Of a DNA stretch of 19,940 bases, positions 8,507 to 15,548 are shown in pieces (the first letter of the stretch is position 1; each line of letters opens with the position of its first letter). The DNA comes from Nitrospinota bacterium (GTDB lineage Bacteria; Nitrospinota; Nitrospinia; JACRGO01): the NCBI GenBank assembly GCA_016212295.1, contig JACRGO010000035.1, positions 1-19,940 of the forward strand. Direction: 5' to 3'. The notes beneath the pieces are model-generated. The model searched no databases. It was not told the origin of the DNA and saw only the letters and a list, made by a program, of their open reading frames with translations. Both the position numbers and the translations under genes were made by a program.

Positions 8507-8681
8507 AGTAATAGTTCACGGGTGTCAGGGATCAGGAGTCAGGAAAATCAGGCGATATCGATTTCCGCCAATATTTGTCCATTTGGTGGCCAAACCACTG
8601 AAATTGGCGGAATGGCTGATGGTTTGAGAAGGTTCATGGAGAAAACTGGCCCCTGATCCCTGGCCCCCGTGAACTATTACT
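8507..8681. mobile_element. MITE-like inverted-repeat element
   Basis: The terminal arms 8507-8542 and 8646-8681 are complementary at 32 of 36 positions. The interior holds a second nested pair, TTCCGCCAAT and ATTGGCGGAA, and a TTTGGTGGCCAAACCA palindrome. It encodes nothing. The size, long terminal inverted repeats and lack of coding capacity suggest a non-autonomous element. Its right end is about 36 bases upstream of the next gene, so it probably forms part of that gene's leader or promoter. A similar tail (ACTATTACTAT) is found just before the last gene at about 15803. Confidence 0.7.
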
Positions 8682-8717
8682 ATAAAGTCTTACAACTTTT
8701 TAAATCCAGGGATGTCC

Positions 8718-9701
8718 ATGTCAACACCAGTAAAGTTAAAACCTGACGACTCCAAGATATTCTACCCCAAGGATTACGCCAAGAATACAATGATTTTCAA
8801 GGAAGGGACCATAGGCAGCAACGCCTTCCTTATAATGAGCGGAAAGGTGGAAATTTCAAAGATTGTCCAAGGGAGAAAAATAGTGCTGGCCGTTATAGGG
8901 CCAGGGGAAATCTTCGGGGAAATGGCCATTATTTGTGAAAAGGAAGGGGGCGCGGAGAGGACGGCCACCGCGGTTGCCCTGGATTTCACTCAGGTGGTGC
9001 CGATAACCAAGGAGCAAATAAAAAGCGGACTTGCCAAGACCCCGACCATGATAAGCTCCATTTTCCATTCCCTGATGGACCGGCTGAAAAAAACCACGGA
9101 AAGGCTTTCCAGCTATTTCGATTCCGGGAACCTTTTTTACGGGATATGCCATGTTCTGGATATGCTGTACCGGTTGGACCAGAAACACAAGGCGAAAATG
9201 GAGGGGTTGCAGCAGGAGAAGCAAGCGCGGTTGAAATATCCATATAAAGTATTCGTGAAGAGGGCCGCTGAAATTTTTTCAGTAAGCATGGACGACGTGG
9301 AAAAAACGATGGAGATGTTGAAGTCGGCCAAACTTATTTCCCTGGCCCTGGACAAGGAAAACAATAAATATATCGTGGTCAAGGACAAGGAATTCCTGGA
9401 AAACGCGCGCGCCTTCCACGATCAGTGGAAAAAATCAATTTATCTCTCCTCGAAGCCGGCGGTATTTTTCGACGTCAAGGACCTTGCCCGCCAGATCGGA
9501 GTGGAGTCCAGGAAAATAGTGGAAAAAATCAATTCCGGCGATTTCCCGGAATATTTTTATTATTTCCCGAAGGAAGAGGTCATCAAGTGGGCCAATGAAG
9601 TGGGTCCTGAATTTTTCGAAGCGACCGCCTCCGCGAAAAAGAAGGCGGACATGGGGGAGATCGCGCGTCAATTCGAGGATATCCTTAAGATTTTTTATTA
9701 G
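8718..9701 (+). CDS. Cyclic-nucleotide-binding-fold protein with C-terminal winged-helix/HTH-like regions
   Basis: About 327 residues. An N-terminal cNMP-binding (CRP-type) beta barrel covers roughly residues 15-115. Its phosphate-binding cassette reads GEIFGEMAI, then an unusually long loop, then ERTATA, which keeps the ligand-contacting Arg (numbering from the ATG at 8712: Gly65-Arg83). The middle (about 165-235) resembles a winged helix, and residues about 245-297 (FDVKDLARQIGVESRKIVEK…) look like a MerR/excisionase-type HTH. I infer a regulator, but DNA binding is not proven and a plain CRP layout does not fit. There is an ATG at 8712 too, but AGGG (8708-8711) is properly spaced only for 8718. 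The stop is two bases before the kinase gene, so the two are translationally linked and likely act together. Confidence 0.85.
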   Translation: MSTPVKLKPDDSKIFYPKDYAKNTMIFKEGTIGSNAFLIMSGKVEISKIVQGRKIVLAVIGPGEIFGEMAIICEKEGGAERTATAVALDFTQVVPITKEQIKSGLAKTPTMISSIFHSLMDRLKKTTERLSSYFDSGNLFYGICHVLDMLYRLDQKHKAKMEGLQQEKQARLKYPYKVFVKRAAEIFSVSMDDVEKTMEMLKSAKLISLALDKENNKYIVVKDKEFLENARAFHDQWKKSIYLSSKPAVFFDVKDLARQIGVESRKIVEKINSGDFPEYFYYFPKEEVIKWANEVGPEFFEATASAKKKADMGEIARQFEDILKIFY

Positions 9702-9703
9702 TT

Positions 9704-11050
9704 ATGGCGGAACTCAAAAAACTCGGACGGTACGAAATAGATAAAGTCCTGGGAAAGGGCGGCATGGGCATTGTTTATAAAGGCCATGACCCTGAAATCG
9801 ACAGGACCGTCGCCATTAAAACGGTCCATTTCGATGCCTCTCTTCCAGAGGAACACCGGGAGACCCTGAAGAAGAGGTTCTTTCAGGAAGTCCGCGCGGT
9901 AGGGAAATTGCTGCACCAGAATATAGCCACGATCTTTGACGTTGGCTCGTATGAAGGGGTCAATTTTTTCACCATGGAATACGTGGAGGGCATGACCGTC
10001 CAGGACCTCATGGCTTCCCAGAACAGGCCCTCCATTGAAAGCGCGGTAAGCTTCATAATTCAAGCCTCCGAGGCCCTTCATTACGCGCATCAGCAGGGGG
10101 TCATACACCGGGACATCAAACCGGCCAATATCATGGTCCTGAGTGACGGGCGCATCAAACTGATGGATTTCGGCATAGCAAAGGTCACCCAGGAGTCCTC
10201 GCAAGGGCCGGAGATGGCTACCCAGGCGGGATTCATCATGGGAACTCCGAATTATATGTCGCCGGAGCAGATAACCGGCAAGAAGGTGGATGGGCGCTCG
10301 GACATTTTTTCACTTGCGGTGATTCTCTATGAGTTCGTGGCCGGGAAAAAACCCTTTTTTGACGAGAACATGAGTTCTACCCTGTTTAAAATCGTCAACG
10401 AGGACCCGCTTGAACCCATAAAAATCCGGGGGGCCATACCGCGGGGCCTTAACGAAATTATAGTGAAGGCCCTTAAAAAGAAGCCGGAGGAGCGCTACCA
10501 GAGCGGGCAGGAATTCGCGGCAGCGCTCAGAAATTTTCAAGCCAGGGCGGACGCGGGGGCGGTTGACCCCTTCACAAGGGAATTCGGCCAAAGCGAAGCC
10601 GCGATTACCCAGTTGCTTTTCAATAATTGTTACGCCTTTGAAAATTTCACCGACGAGGAATTCTCCGAGATTTTCAAAATCTGCGAAAAGCACAACTTCA
10701 AGGCCGGGGAGGTTATCTACAAGGAAAACACCATCAGGAGCGGCCTGTACGTGGTCATTTCCGGGAAAGTGGAAATTTTTCAGGAAATAGACGGCAAGAA
10801 GGTGGTTTTGAGCGCTGTGGAAAACGGACAGTGCTTCGGGGAGATGACGGTTATAAAGCAATTTCCCAGCACGACATTCGCGGCTTCAGTGACAAACAGC
10901 TTTATCATTTCAGTGGGTGAAAAGGCATTGAAGCGGGCCGGGACCGGGATATATTTCAAGGTCTTCAGGAACATAGCCGTTGGATTGCTGAATAAAGTGA
11001 TTAAATGCGACCAAAGGGTCGGGGAATTCATACGCAAGGCTTCCAGTTAA
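9704..11050 (+). CDS. Ser/Thr protein kinase with C-terminal cNMP-binding-like domain
   Basis: A 448-residue Hanks-type kinase. All catalytic elements are present: glycine loop GKGGMGIVYKG (17-27), VAIK Lys39, HRDIKPAN with Asp137/Lys139/Asn142, DFG at 155-157 and GTPNYMSPEQ (180-189). Residues about 310-430 form a second copy of the cNMP-binding fold found in the upstream partner. Here the cassette GQCFGEMTVI is followed by PSTTFAAS, placing Ser389 where the canonical Arg should be. It may therefore bind another ligand or none, or act as a docking surface. There is no transmembrane segment and no PASTA domain, so it should be cytosolic. The start is two bases after the upstream stop with no good Shine-Dalgarno, implying translational coupling. 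The protein it phosphorylates is unknown; the upstream cNMP protein is the obvious candidate. Confidence 0.93.
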   Translation: MAELKKLGRYEIDKVLGKGGMGIVYKGHDPEIDRTVAIKTVHFDASLPEEHRETLKKRFFQEVRAVGKLLHQNIATIFDVGSYEGVNFFTMEYVEGMTVQDLMASQNRPSIESAVSFIIQASEALHYAHQQGVIHRDIKPANIMVLSDGRIKLMDFGIAKVTQESSQGPEMATQAGFIMGTPNYMSPEQITGKKVDGRSDIFSLAVILYEFVAGKKPFFDENMSSTLFKIVNEDPLEPIKIRGAIPRGLNEIIVKALKKKPEERYQSGQEFAAALRNFQARADAGAVDPFTREFGQSEAAITQLLFNNCYAFENFTDEEFSEIFKICEKHNFKAGEVIYKENTIRSGLYVVISGKVEIFQEIDGKKVVLSAVENGQCFGEMTVIKQFPSTTFAASVTNSFIISVGEKALKRAGTGIYFKVFRNIAVGLLNKVIKCDQRVGEFIRKASS

Positions 11051-11082
11051 GTCATTGAGGGGTTCAGGGTTCGGGGTTCGGG

Positions 11083-11110
11083 GTAGGGGCGAATAATCAT
11101 TCGCCCTTAC
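11083..11110. repeat. Short hairpin repeat after the kinase gene
   Basis: Arms GTAGGGGCGAAT (11083-11094) and ATTCGCCCTTAC (11099-11110) pair at 11 of 12 positions around AATC. The same hairpin recurs at 11353-11380 and about 19588-19611, each time next to GGTTCGGGGTTCGGGG text. No T-run follows, so this is a dispersed repeat and not a clear terminator. Confidence 0.75.
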
Positions 11111-11124
11111 ATTGCCGCGTTGCC

Positions 11125-11258
11125 GCTCGTTGCGGATTTGTAATCCGCGATGCGATACCACTGGGATTTCTAATCCCCCCCAAGGAAATTTAAGATTTGA
11201 GATTTAAAATCTGAGATTTAAAATCTAAAATCAAAACGGTTGCAAACCTGTAACGAGC
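11125..11258. repeat. Degenerate copy of the RAYT-type palindrome array
   Basis: It begins GCTCGTTGCGGATTTGTAATCC and ends GGTTGCAAACCTGTAACGAGC, the same terminal inverted sequences as the arrays around the transposase at 14231 and 15082. The interior is broken by an AAATCT/AGATTT low-complexity stretch (about 11187-11235). This looks like an old copy invaded by a second repeat. Confidence 0.65.
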
Positions 11259-11276
11259 AAGAAACAGCAAAAAAAA

Positions 11277-11410
11277 TGTAAGAAATTCGCGCGCCATGTC
11301 TCTATTTAATATAGACAGTTGCCGGTTATCAGTTCAAGGTTCGGGGTTCGGGGTAAGGGCGAATGATTATTCGCCCCTACCGTGAACCGTGAACCCTGAA
11401 CCCCGAACCT
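11277..11410. repeat. Composite dispersed repeat ending in a large hairpin
   Basis: TGTAAGAAATTCGCG…CCATGTCTCTA…GCCGGTT followed by a long inverted repeat. The left arm (11337-11364, AGGTTCGGGGTTCGGGGTAA…) is complementary to the right arm (11369-11410, ending GAACCCCGAACCT) with a few extra repeat units. A second copy of the same composite is at 19515-19611. The hairpin ends three bases before the Shine-Dalgarno of the next gene and could influence its translation or mRNA stability. Confidence 0.7.
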
Positions 11411-11426
11411 ATAAAGGAGCTTTTCA

Positions 11427-13937
11427 ATGAGAAAAAAATATTTCCTGCCTGTGCTATGTCTCCTCTCCATCTTCATCCTTCATGAAAGCAATGCAAGCGC
11501 GGTGGAAACCGGGTCCCTTATGGTTATAGCCCAGGACACGGATGGAAAACCGGTCAATGCCCCCATTGAGGTAAAGGGGGAGCAAAAGGGGAAAGGGACT
11601 TTGATCCTCACCCTCCCGAAAAAAAAATACACGGTCCTTTTCGGGAAAATGAAGGGGTACGCGCTGAAGACCCCGAAGACAGGCAGGCAGATCGCTTCAG
11701 TGGAGCCGGGCAAAACCACGATCGTGACCGGAATTTACGAATCCGAGTCCCAGCCAGGCATGGTCCACATAAAAAAAGGCAGCCAGGATTTTTATATAGA
11801 TGAATACGAATACCCCAATAAGGCGTCCAAGGAGCCCACGGTCAAGGTGGACTGGGGCCTGGCGAAGGCCCTTTGCTCCGACCTTGGCAAAAGGCTTTGC
11901 ACAAAGGAAGAATGGTCCGCCGCTTGCGGTGGGCCAAAAGGCTTCGCCTACCCTTACGGCAGGATTTATGAAGGCCCCAAATGCAACGGCGCGGACGCGG
12001 ACAGGGGCGTTGCTGTCCCGTCCGGGACCATGAAAGACTGCGTGAGCGAATACGGGGCCTTTGACATGAGCGGGAACGTTTGGGAATGGACCGGGACCCC
12101 TGAATCCGGAGTGGGCCTTATGGGAGGAAACTGGTCCTCGCTTGAAACGGGCATGACATGCTCCTTCTTCGAGAAGGAGGATCCCGCTTACAAGGATGAC
12201 ACCATAGGCTTCCGGTGCTGCAAGACGGTTGAGGAGGTGGATAAGACCCCTCCCGTGACCACGGCCTCTCCTGGAGGCGGGACGTACGCCTCCGCCCAAT
12301 CGGTTACCTTGTCCTGTTCGGACAACGGCGGCTCCGGCTGCGCCGCGACCTGGTACACCACGGACGGGTCCGGCCCGACCAATCATTCCTCTCGCTATTC
12401 CTCTCCTATCCCCATCTCCTCCACAACCACGCTTAAATTTTTAAGCATGGACAAGATGGAGAATATCGAACCGGTGAAGACGGAGAAGTACACGATTTCC
12501 ATCGCTCCTGCCGATACCACCGCCCCAACAACCACGGCCTCTCCCGGAGGGGGGACATACGCCTCAGCTAAATCAGTAACCTTGTCATGTAAGGACAATG
12601 GCGGTTCCGGGTGCAAAGCGACCTATTACACAACAAACGGGACCATCCCCACCGCGGCCACGGGCGCGGTCTATTCCTCCGCCATCTCCATTTCCGCCAC
12701 AACCACACTAAAGTTTTTCAGCGTGGACAAGGCCAGGAACGCCGAGTCAGTGAAGACGGAGAAGTACACTATTTCCATCGCTCCTGCCGATACCACCGCC
12801 CCAACAACCACGGCCTCTCCCGGAGGCGGGACGTACAACTCCGCTAAATCTGTTACCCTGTCCTGTTCAGACAACGGCGGTTCCGGGTGCAAGGCGACAT
12901 ATTATACGTCCGACGGGTCCGATCCGACCGAGTCATCTCCGGTCTATTCCTCCGCCATCACCATTTCCGCCACAACCACACTAAAGTTTTTCAGCGTGGA
13001 CAAGGCCAGGAACGCCGAGTCAGTGAAGACGGAGAAGTACACTATTTCCATCGCTCCTACCGATACCACCGCCCCAACAACCACGGCCTCTCCCGGAGGC
13101 GGGACGTACAACTCCGCCCAATCTGTTACCCTGTCCTGCGCGGACAATGGCGGCTCCGGGTGCTACGTGACTTATTACACGACTGACGGGAGCGACCCTG
13201 ACACCTCTTCCCTTGTCTACGCCTCCCCCATCTCCATTTCCGCCACCACAACTTTAAAATTTTTCAGCATTGACAAGGCCGGGAACCGGGAGACCGTGAA
13301 GACGAAGGAGTATGTGATCAAAAAGAAGAGCGGGGGCGGAGGCGGCGGGACAACAGTAACCGACATTGACGGCAACGCTTATAATACAGTCACCATCGGC
13401 ACACAGAGATGGATGAAAGAGAATCTTAAAGTGACCAAATACCGCAATGGGGAAGCCATACCCACTACCCGTGATATTTCAGCCGAAACCTCGCCAAAAT
13501 ACCAGTGGGCATATAATGGCAACGAAAGCAATGTGTCTACTTACGGGCGGTTATATACCTGGTATGCGGCAACTGACAGCAGGGGCGTATGTCCTGCAGG
13601 CTGGCACTTGCCCACCGATGCTGAATGGACAACGCTTATGGATTATCTGGGAGGCGAAAGCGCGGCAGGCGGCAAGATGAAAGAAAGCGGAACAACTCAT
13701 TGGAATAGCCCCAATACATCCGCGGACAACAGCAGCGGTTTCACAGCGCTTCCGGGTGGTTACCGCTACTACGACGGCTCATTCTACCTCTTCGGCTACT
13801 ACGGTAACTGGTGGTCGGCTACGGAGTTCAGTTCTACAGACGCGTGGGACCGTCTCCTGTACTACGACTACGGCTACGTGAGCCGTTACTACAGCAGTAA
13901 GAACTACGGGTTCAGCGTTCGCTGTGTCGGGGATTGA
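11427..13937 (+). CDS. Exported multidomain protein with FGE-sulfatase and Fibrobacter-type paralogous domains; candidate DGR target
   Basis: An 836-residue protein with a signal peptide (hydrophobic 6-18, cleavage likely after about Ala25). Residues about 30-105 form a PEGA/carboxypeptidase-regulatory-like beta domain. Residues about 112-268 form an FGE-sulfatase (C-type-lectin fold) domain with the DMSGNVWEWTG motif and the GFRCCK end. Four chitobiase/hexosaminidase C-terminal-type repeats (each starting TTASPGGGTY, starts near 271, 363, 455 and 546, period about 92) follow. A Gly-rich linker leads to a TIGR02145 'Fibrobacter succinogenes major paralogous' domain (about 643-836) with GVCPAGWHLPTDAEWTTL and the end GFSVRC. 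AAAGGAG (11413-11419) is well spaced from the ATG. The 3' end has the codon pattern of a DGR variable region. I infer a surface or secreted ligand-binding protein. It ends at a clear intrinsic terminator. Confidence 0.92.
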   Translation: MRKKYFLPVLCLLSIFILHESNASAVETGSLMVIAQDTDGKPVNAPIEVKGEQKGKGTLILTLPKKKYTVLFGKMKGYALKTPKTGRQIASVEPGKTTIVTGIYESESQPGMVHIKKGSQDFYIDEYEYPNKASKEPTVKVDWGLAKALCSDLGKRLCTKEEWSAACGGPKGFAYPYGRIYEGPKCNGADADRGVAVPSGTMKDCVSEYGAFDMSGNVWEWTGTPESGVGLMGGNWSSLETGMTCSFFEKEDPAYKDDTIGFRCCKTVEEVDKTPPVTTASPGGGTYASAQSVTLSCSDNGGSGCAATWYTTDGSGPTNHSSRYSSPIPISSTTTLKFLSMDKMENIEPVKTEKYTISIAPADTTAPTTTASPGGGTYASAKSVTLSCKDNGGSGCKATYYTTNGTIPTAATGAVYSSAISISATTTLKFFSVDKARNAESVKTEKYTISIAPADTTAPTTTASPGGGTYNSAKSVTLSCSDNGGSGCKATYYTSDGSDPTESSPVYSSAITISATTTLKFFSVDKARNAESVKTEKYTISIAPTDTTAPTTTASPGGGTYNSAQSVTLSCADNGGSGCYVTYYTTDGSDPDTSSLVYASPISISATTTLKFFSIDKAGNRETVKTKEYVIKKKSGGGGGGTTVTDIDGNAYNTVTIGTQRWMKENLKVTKYRNGEAIPTTRDISAETSPKYQWAYNGNESNVSTYGRLYTWYAATDSRGVCPAGWHLPTDAEWTTLMDYLGGESAAGGKMKESGTTHWNSPNTSADNSSGFTALPGGYRYYDGSFYLFGYYGNWWSATEFSSTDAWDRLLYYDYGYVSRYYSSKNYGFSVRCVGD
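13755..13937 (+). other. Candidate variable region (VR) of a diversity-generating retroelement
   Basis: The last ~60 codons of the exported protein gene have a fixed skeleton (GGYR…GSF…G..GNWWSATE…AW.R.L…V.R…K..GFSVRC) filled with Tyr, Asp, Gly, Ser, Phe, Leu and Asn. From 13761 to 13934, 34 of 58 codons are NNC. All 13 Tyr are TAC, while upstream in the same domain 5 of 8 Tyr are TAT. Nearly every variable codon can be reached from AAC by changing only the As, which is the signature of adenine-directed mutagenic homing. Its position at the extreme 3' end of a C-type-lectin-fold gene is the DGR norm. No template repeat or reverse transcriptase is visible in this window, so this rests on pattern alone. 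Confidence 0.6.
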
Positions 13938-14039
13938 CTATTTGTCTATTTGACTATTAAAGGTGGATAGGTTGAAGGCTGAAGACTGAAGGGGAAATGT
14001 AGAAGACAGAAAGCGGCAGGTTTTAATGGGGGGGGGGGC

Positions 14040-14070
14040 ATGGGGCGAAGCCCCATCGAATTTTTTTTTT
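14040..14070 (+). terminator. Rho-independent terminator after the 836-residue protein
   Basis: A perfect 7-bp stem ATGGGGC/GCCCCAT (14040-14046 and 14050-14056) with a GAA loop is followed by CGAA and ten Ts (14061-14070). It lies about 100 bases past the stop codon. An 11-G homopolymer (14028-14038) sits directly in front of it. Confidence 0.85.
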
Positions 14071-14082
14071 GTGGCGCTGTCA

Positions 14083-14171
14083 GGGCTAAAGCCCGATTCA
14101 CATAAGACCTTCCCTAACCCCAGCCTTAAGGCTGGGGTTATTGGGCACACATCATACAGGGACTTTAGTCC
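14083..14171. repeat. Cluster of three small palindromes
   Basis: GGGCT-AA-AGCCC (14083-14094), a perfect 26-bp palindrome centred on CCTTAAGG (14115-14140) and GGACT-TT-AGTCC (14160-14171) follow one another. No ORF spans them. The set looks like one compound intergenic repeat. Confidence 0.7.
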
Positions 14172-14230
14172 TGAGATGGCACATGAGCGAAAAAGAGGAC
14201 GCGCTGACCAAGACCTATGATCTTATGTTC

Positions 14231-14424
14231 CGCTCGTTACGGATTTGCAATCCGTAACGCGGCGCCACACGCTCGTCGCGGATTTGCAATCTGTAACGCG
14301 GCGCCACACGCTCGTCGCGGATTTGCAATCCGCGATGCTATACCTTCGGGATTTGCAATCCCGATCCACGGATTACAAATCCGGGCGGAAGATGCGTTAC
14401 AGGTTACAAACCTGTAACGAGCAG
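14231..14424. repeat. REP-like palindrome array, left of the RAYT gene
   Basis: A string of imperfect palindromes with TTTGCAATC- or TTACAAATC-type centres: CGTTACGGATTTGCAATCCG, CGTCGCGGATTTGCAATC (twice), TCGGGATTTGCAATCCCGA, GGATTACAAATCC and ACAGGTTACAAACCTGT. The array opens with GCTCGTTAC and closes with GTAACGAGC, so it has terminal inverted repeats itself. Near-identical arrays lie right of the transposase. More degenerate GAGC/GCAACGAG pieces continue to about 14515. Confidence 0.85.
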
Positions 14425-14525
14425 TGCGGTAAATCCGCAACGAGCGGTACGAGCAAGAAATTGGATTGCAACGAACAATGCGATAGCATTAACGAGTATT
14501 AACCAGCAACGAGGGTTATAGCCCC

Positions 14526-15068
14526 ATGCGGTCCCGTTATAAAATCATAGAGGCCCCTGAAGGCTGCAATATAATCTTCGCCACCTCCACCATAGTGGAC
14601 TGGACCCCGCTCCTTTTTAAGGACGATCTTCTGGACATTATTTTACAAAGCCTTAAATTCTGCCAAAAGGAAAAAGGATTGGAAATATATGGGTACGTTA
14701 TAATGCCGAACCATTTTCACCTGCTGGCCGGACATAAGACGCGCAAGGCCATGCCAGGCATAATCAGGGACATGAAAAAACACACCGCCAAGGAGATTAT
14801 CAAGTATCTCAAGGGCTTGGGAACTTATGGAGAAATGCCCTGGATAAGGCCCTTTCATGCGGAAAAGCCAAGCATGGTTTGGCAGCCGGGTTACCATCCC
14901 CAGGCGGTTTTCAGCCAACCCGTGTTTTCGGAAAAGCTGAAATATATCCATGGCAATCCAGTAAAGCAAGGGTTTGTGGAAAGGCCCGAGCATTGGAAAT
15001 ATTCGAGCGCCAGGAATTATATTCTTGACGACCATTCATTGGTTGTTTTGGACACTGAGCGGCTGTAG
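14526..15068 (+). CDS. REP-associated tyrosine transposase (RAYT, Y1 HUH family)
   Basis: A 180-residue single-strand transposase of the IS200/IS605-like Y1 superfamily. The HUH motif MPNHFHLL carries His63 and His65. The catalytic tyrosine is probably Tyr140 in KLKYIHGNPVKQGF, the family's usual 'Y-I-x-x-NPV' position. RAYTs are thought to mobilise the REP/BIME palindromes that flank them, and here both sides of the gene carry closely related palindrome arrays (14231-14424 and 15082-15411), which fits a REPtron-type unit. The start lacks a strong Shine-Dalgarno (GAGG about 12 bases upstream). The frame is intact with no missing catalytic residue, so it may still be active. Confidence 0.92.
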   Translation: MRSRYKIIEAPEGCNIIFATSTIVDWTPLLFKDDLLDIILQSLKFCQKEKGLEIYGYVIMPNHFHLLAGHKTRKAMPGIIRDMKKHTAKEIIKYLKGLGTYGEMPWIRPFHAEKPSMVWQPGYHPQAVFSQPVFSEKLKYIHGNPVKQGFVERPEHWKYSSARNYILDDHSLVVLDTERL

Positions 15069-15081
15069 TGGAACGGATTCC

Positions 15082-15411
15082 CGCTCGTTACGGGTTTGCA
15101 ATCCGTAACGCGACACCACACGCTCGTCGCGGATTTGCAATCCGCGATGCTATACCTTCGGGATTTGCAATCCCGATCCACGGATTACAAATCCGGGCGG
15201 AAGATGCGTTACAGGTTACAAACCTGTAACGAGCAGTAAACGCGACACCACACGCTCGTCGCGGATTTGCAATCCGCGATGCTATACCTTCGGGATTTGC
15301 AATCCCGATCCACGGATTACAAATCCGGGCGGAAGATGCGTTACAGGTTGCAAACCTGTAACGAGCAGTAATCTGAAATCTAAACGGTTACAAACCTGTA
15401 ACGAGCAGTAA
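15082..15411. repeat. REP-like palindrome array, right of the RAYT gene, with 132-bp tandem duplication
   Basis: The same palindromes as on the left. Two almost identical 132-bp units lie head to tail (15109-15240 and 15241-15372); I see only two differences (TTACAA versus TTGCAA near the end, and the last base). A partial third end (GGTTACAAACCTGTAACGAG, 15386-15405) follows. The outer end before 15109 repeats the GCTCGTTAC terminus. Confidence 0.88.
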
Positions 15412-15455
15412 CTATCAAGCTTGACAGACTACGGCCTTCGCTAATATATTTAATT

Positions 15456-15528
15456 CAGTGACGAGTAACGAGTAACGAGTAACGAGTGAGAGAAAAACTC
15501 GTCACTTGTAACTCGTTACTCGTCACTG
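15456..15528. repeat. Long inverted repeat of GTAACGA/TCGTTAC words
   Basis: CAGTGACGAGTAACGAGTAA… (from 15456) pairs with …ACTCGTTACTCGTCACTG (to 15528) around an AGAAAA loop. The same words (ACTCGTCACT) occur inside the last gene at 17280-17315 and 17878-17930. It ends eight bases before a Shine-Dalgarno. Confidence 0.8.
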
Positions 15529-15548
15529 CTTTTAATGGAGAACCTCCC

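Noticed and set aside
11480-12386. Minus-strand frames opposite the 836-residue gene
   Set aside because: They are antisense shadows of the FGE and repeat domains, which have clear homology on the plus strand.
14217-14440. Small ORFs within the palindrome array (repeated 'RRGFAIRNAAPHA' or 'LQSVTRRHTLVA' peptides)
   Set aside because: They are translations of the repeat units themselves, with no ribosome site and no coding character.
13938-14525. DGR template repeat, Avd or RT downstream of the candidate VR
   Set aside because: I searched by eye for the GGTAACTGGTGGTCGG skeleton and for a YxDD-type reverse transcriptase here and in the rest of the window and saw neither.
14231-15411. CRISPR-like regular repeats
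   Set aside because: The units are palindromes of varying stem with no unique spacers of constant length, and the flanking gene is a RAYT, not a cas gene.
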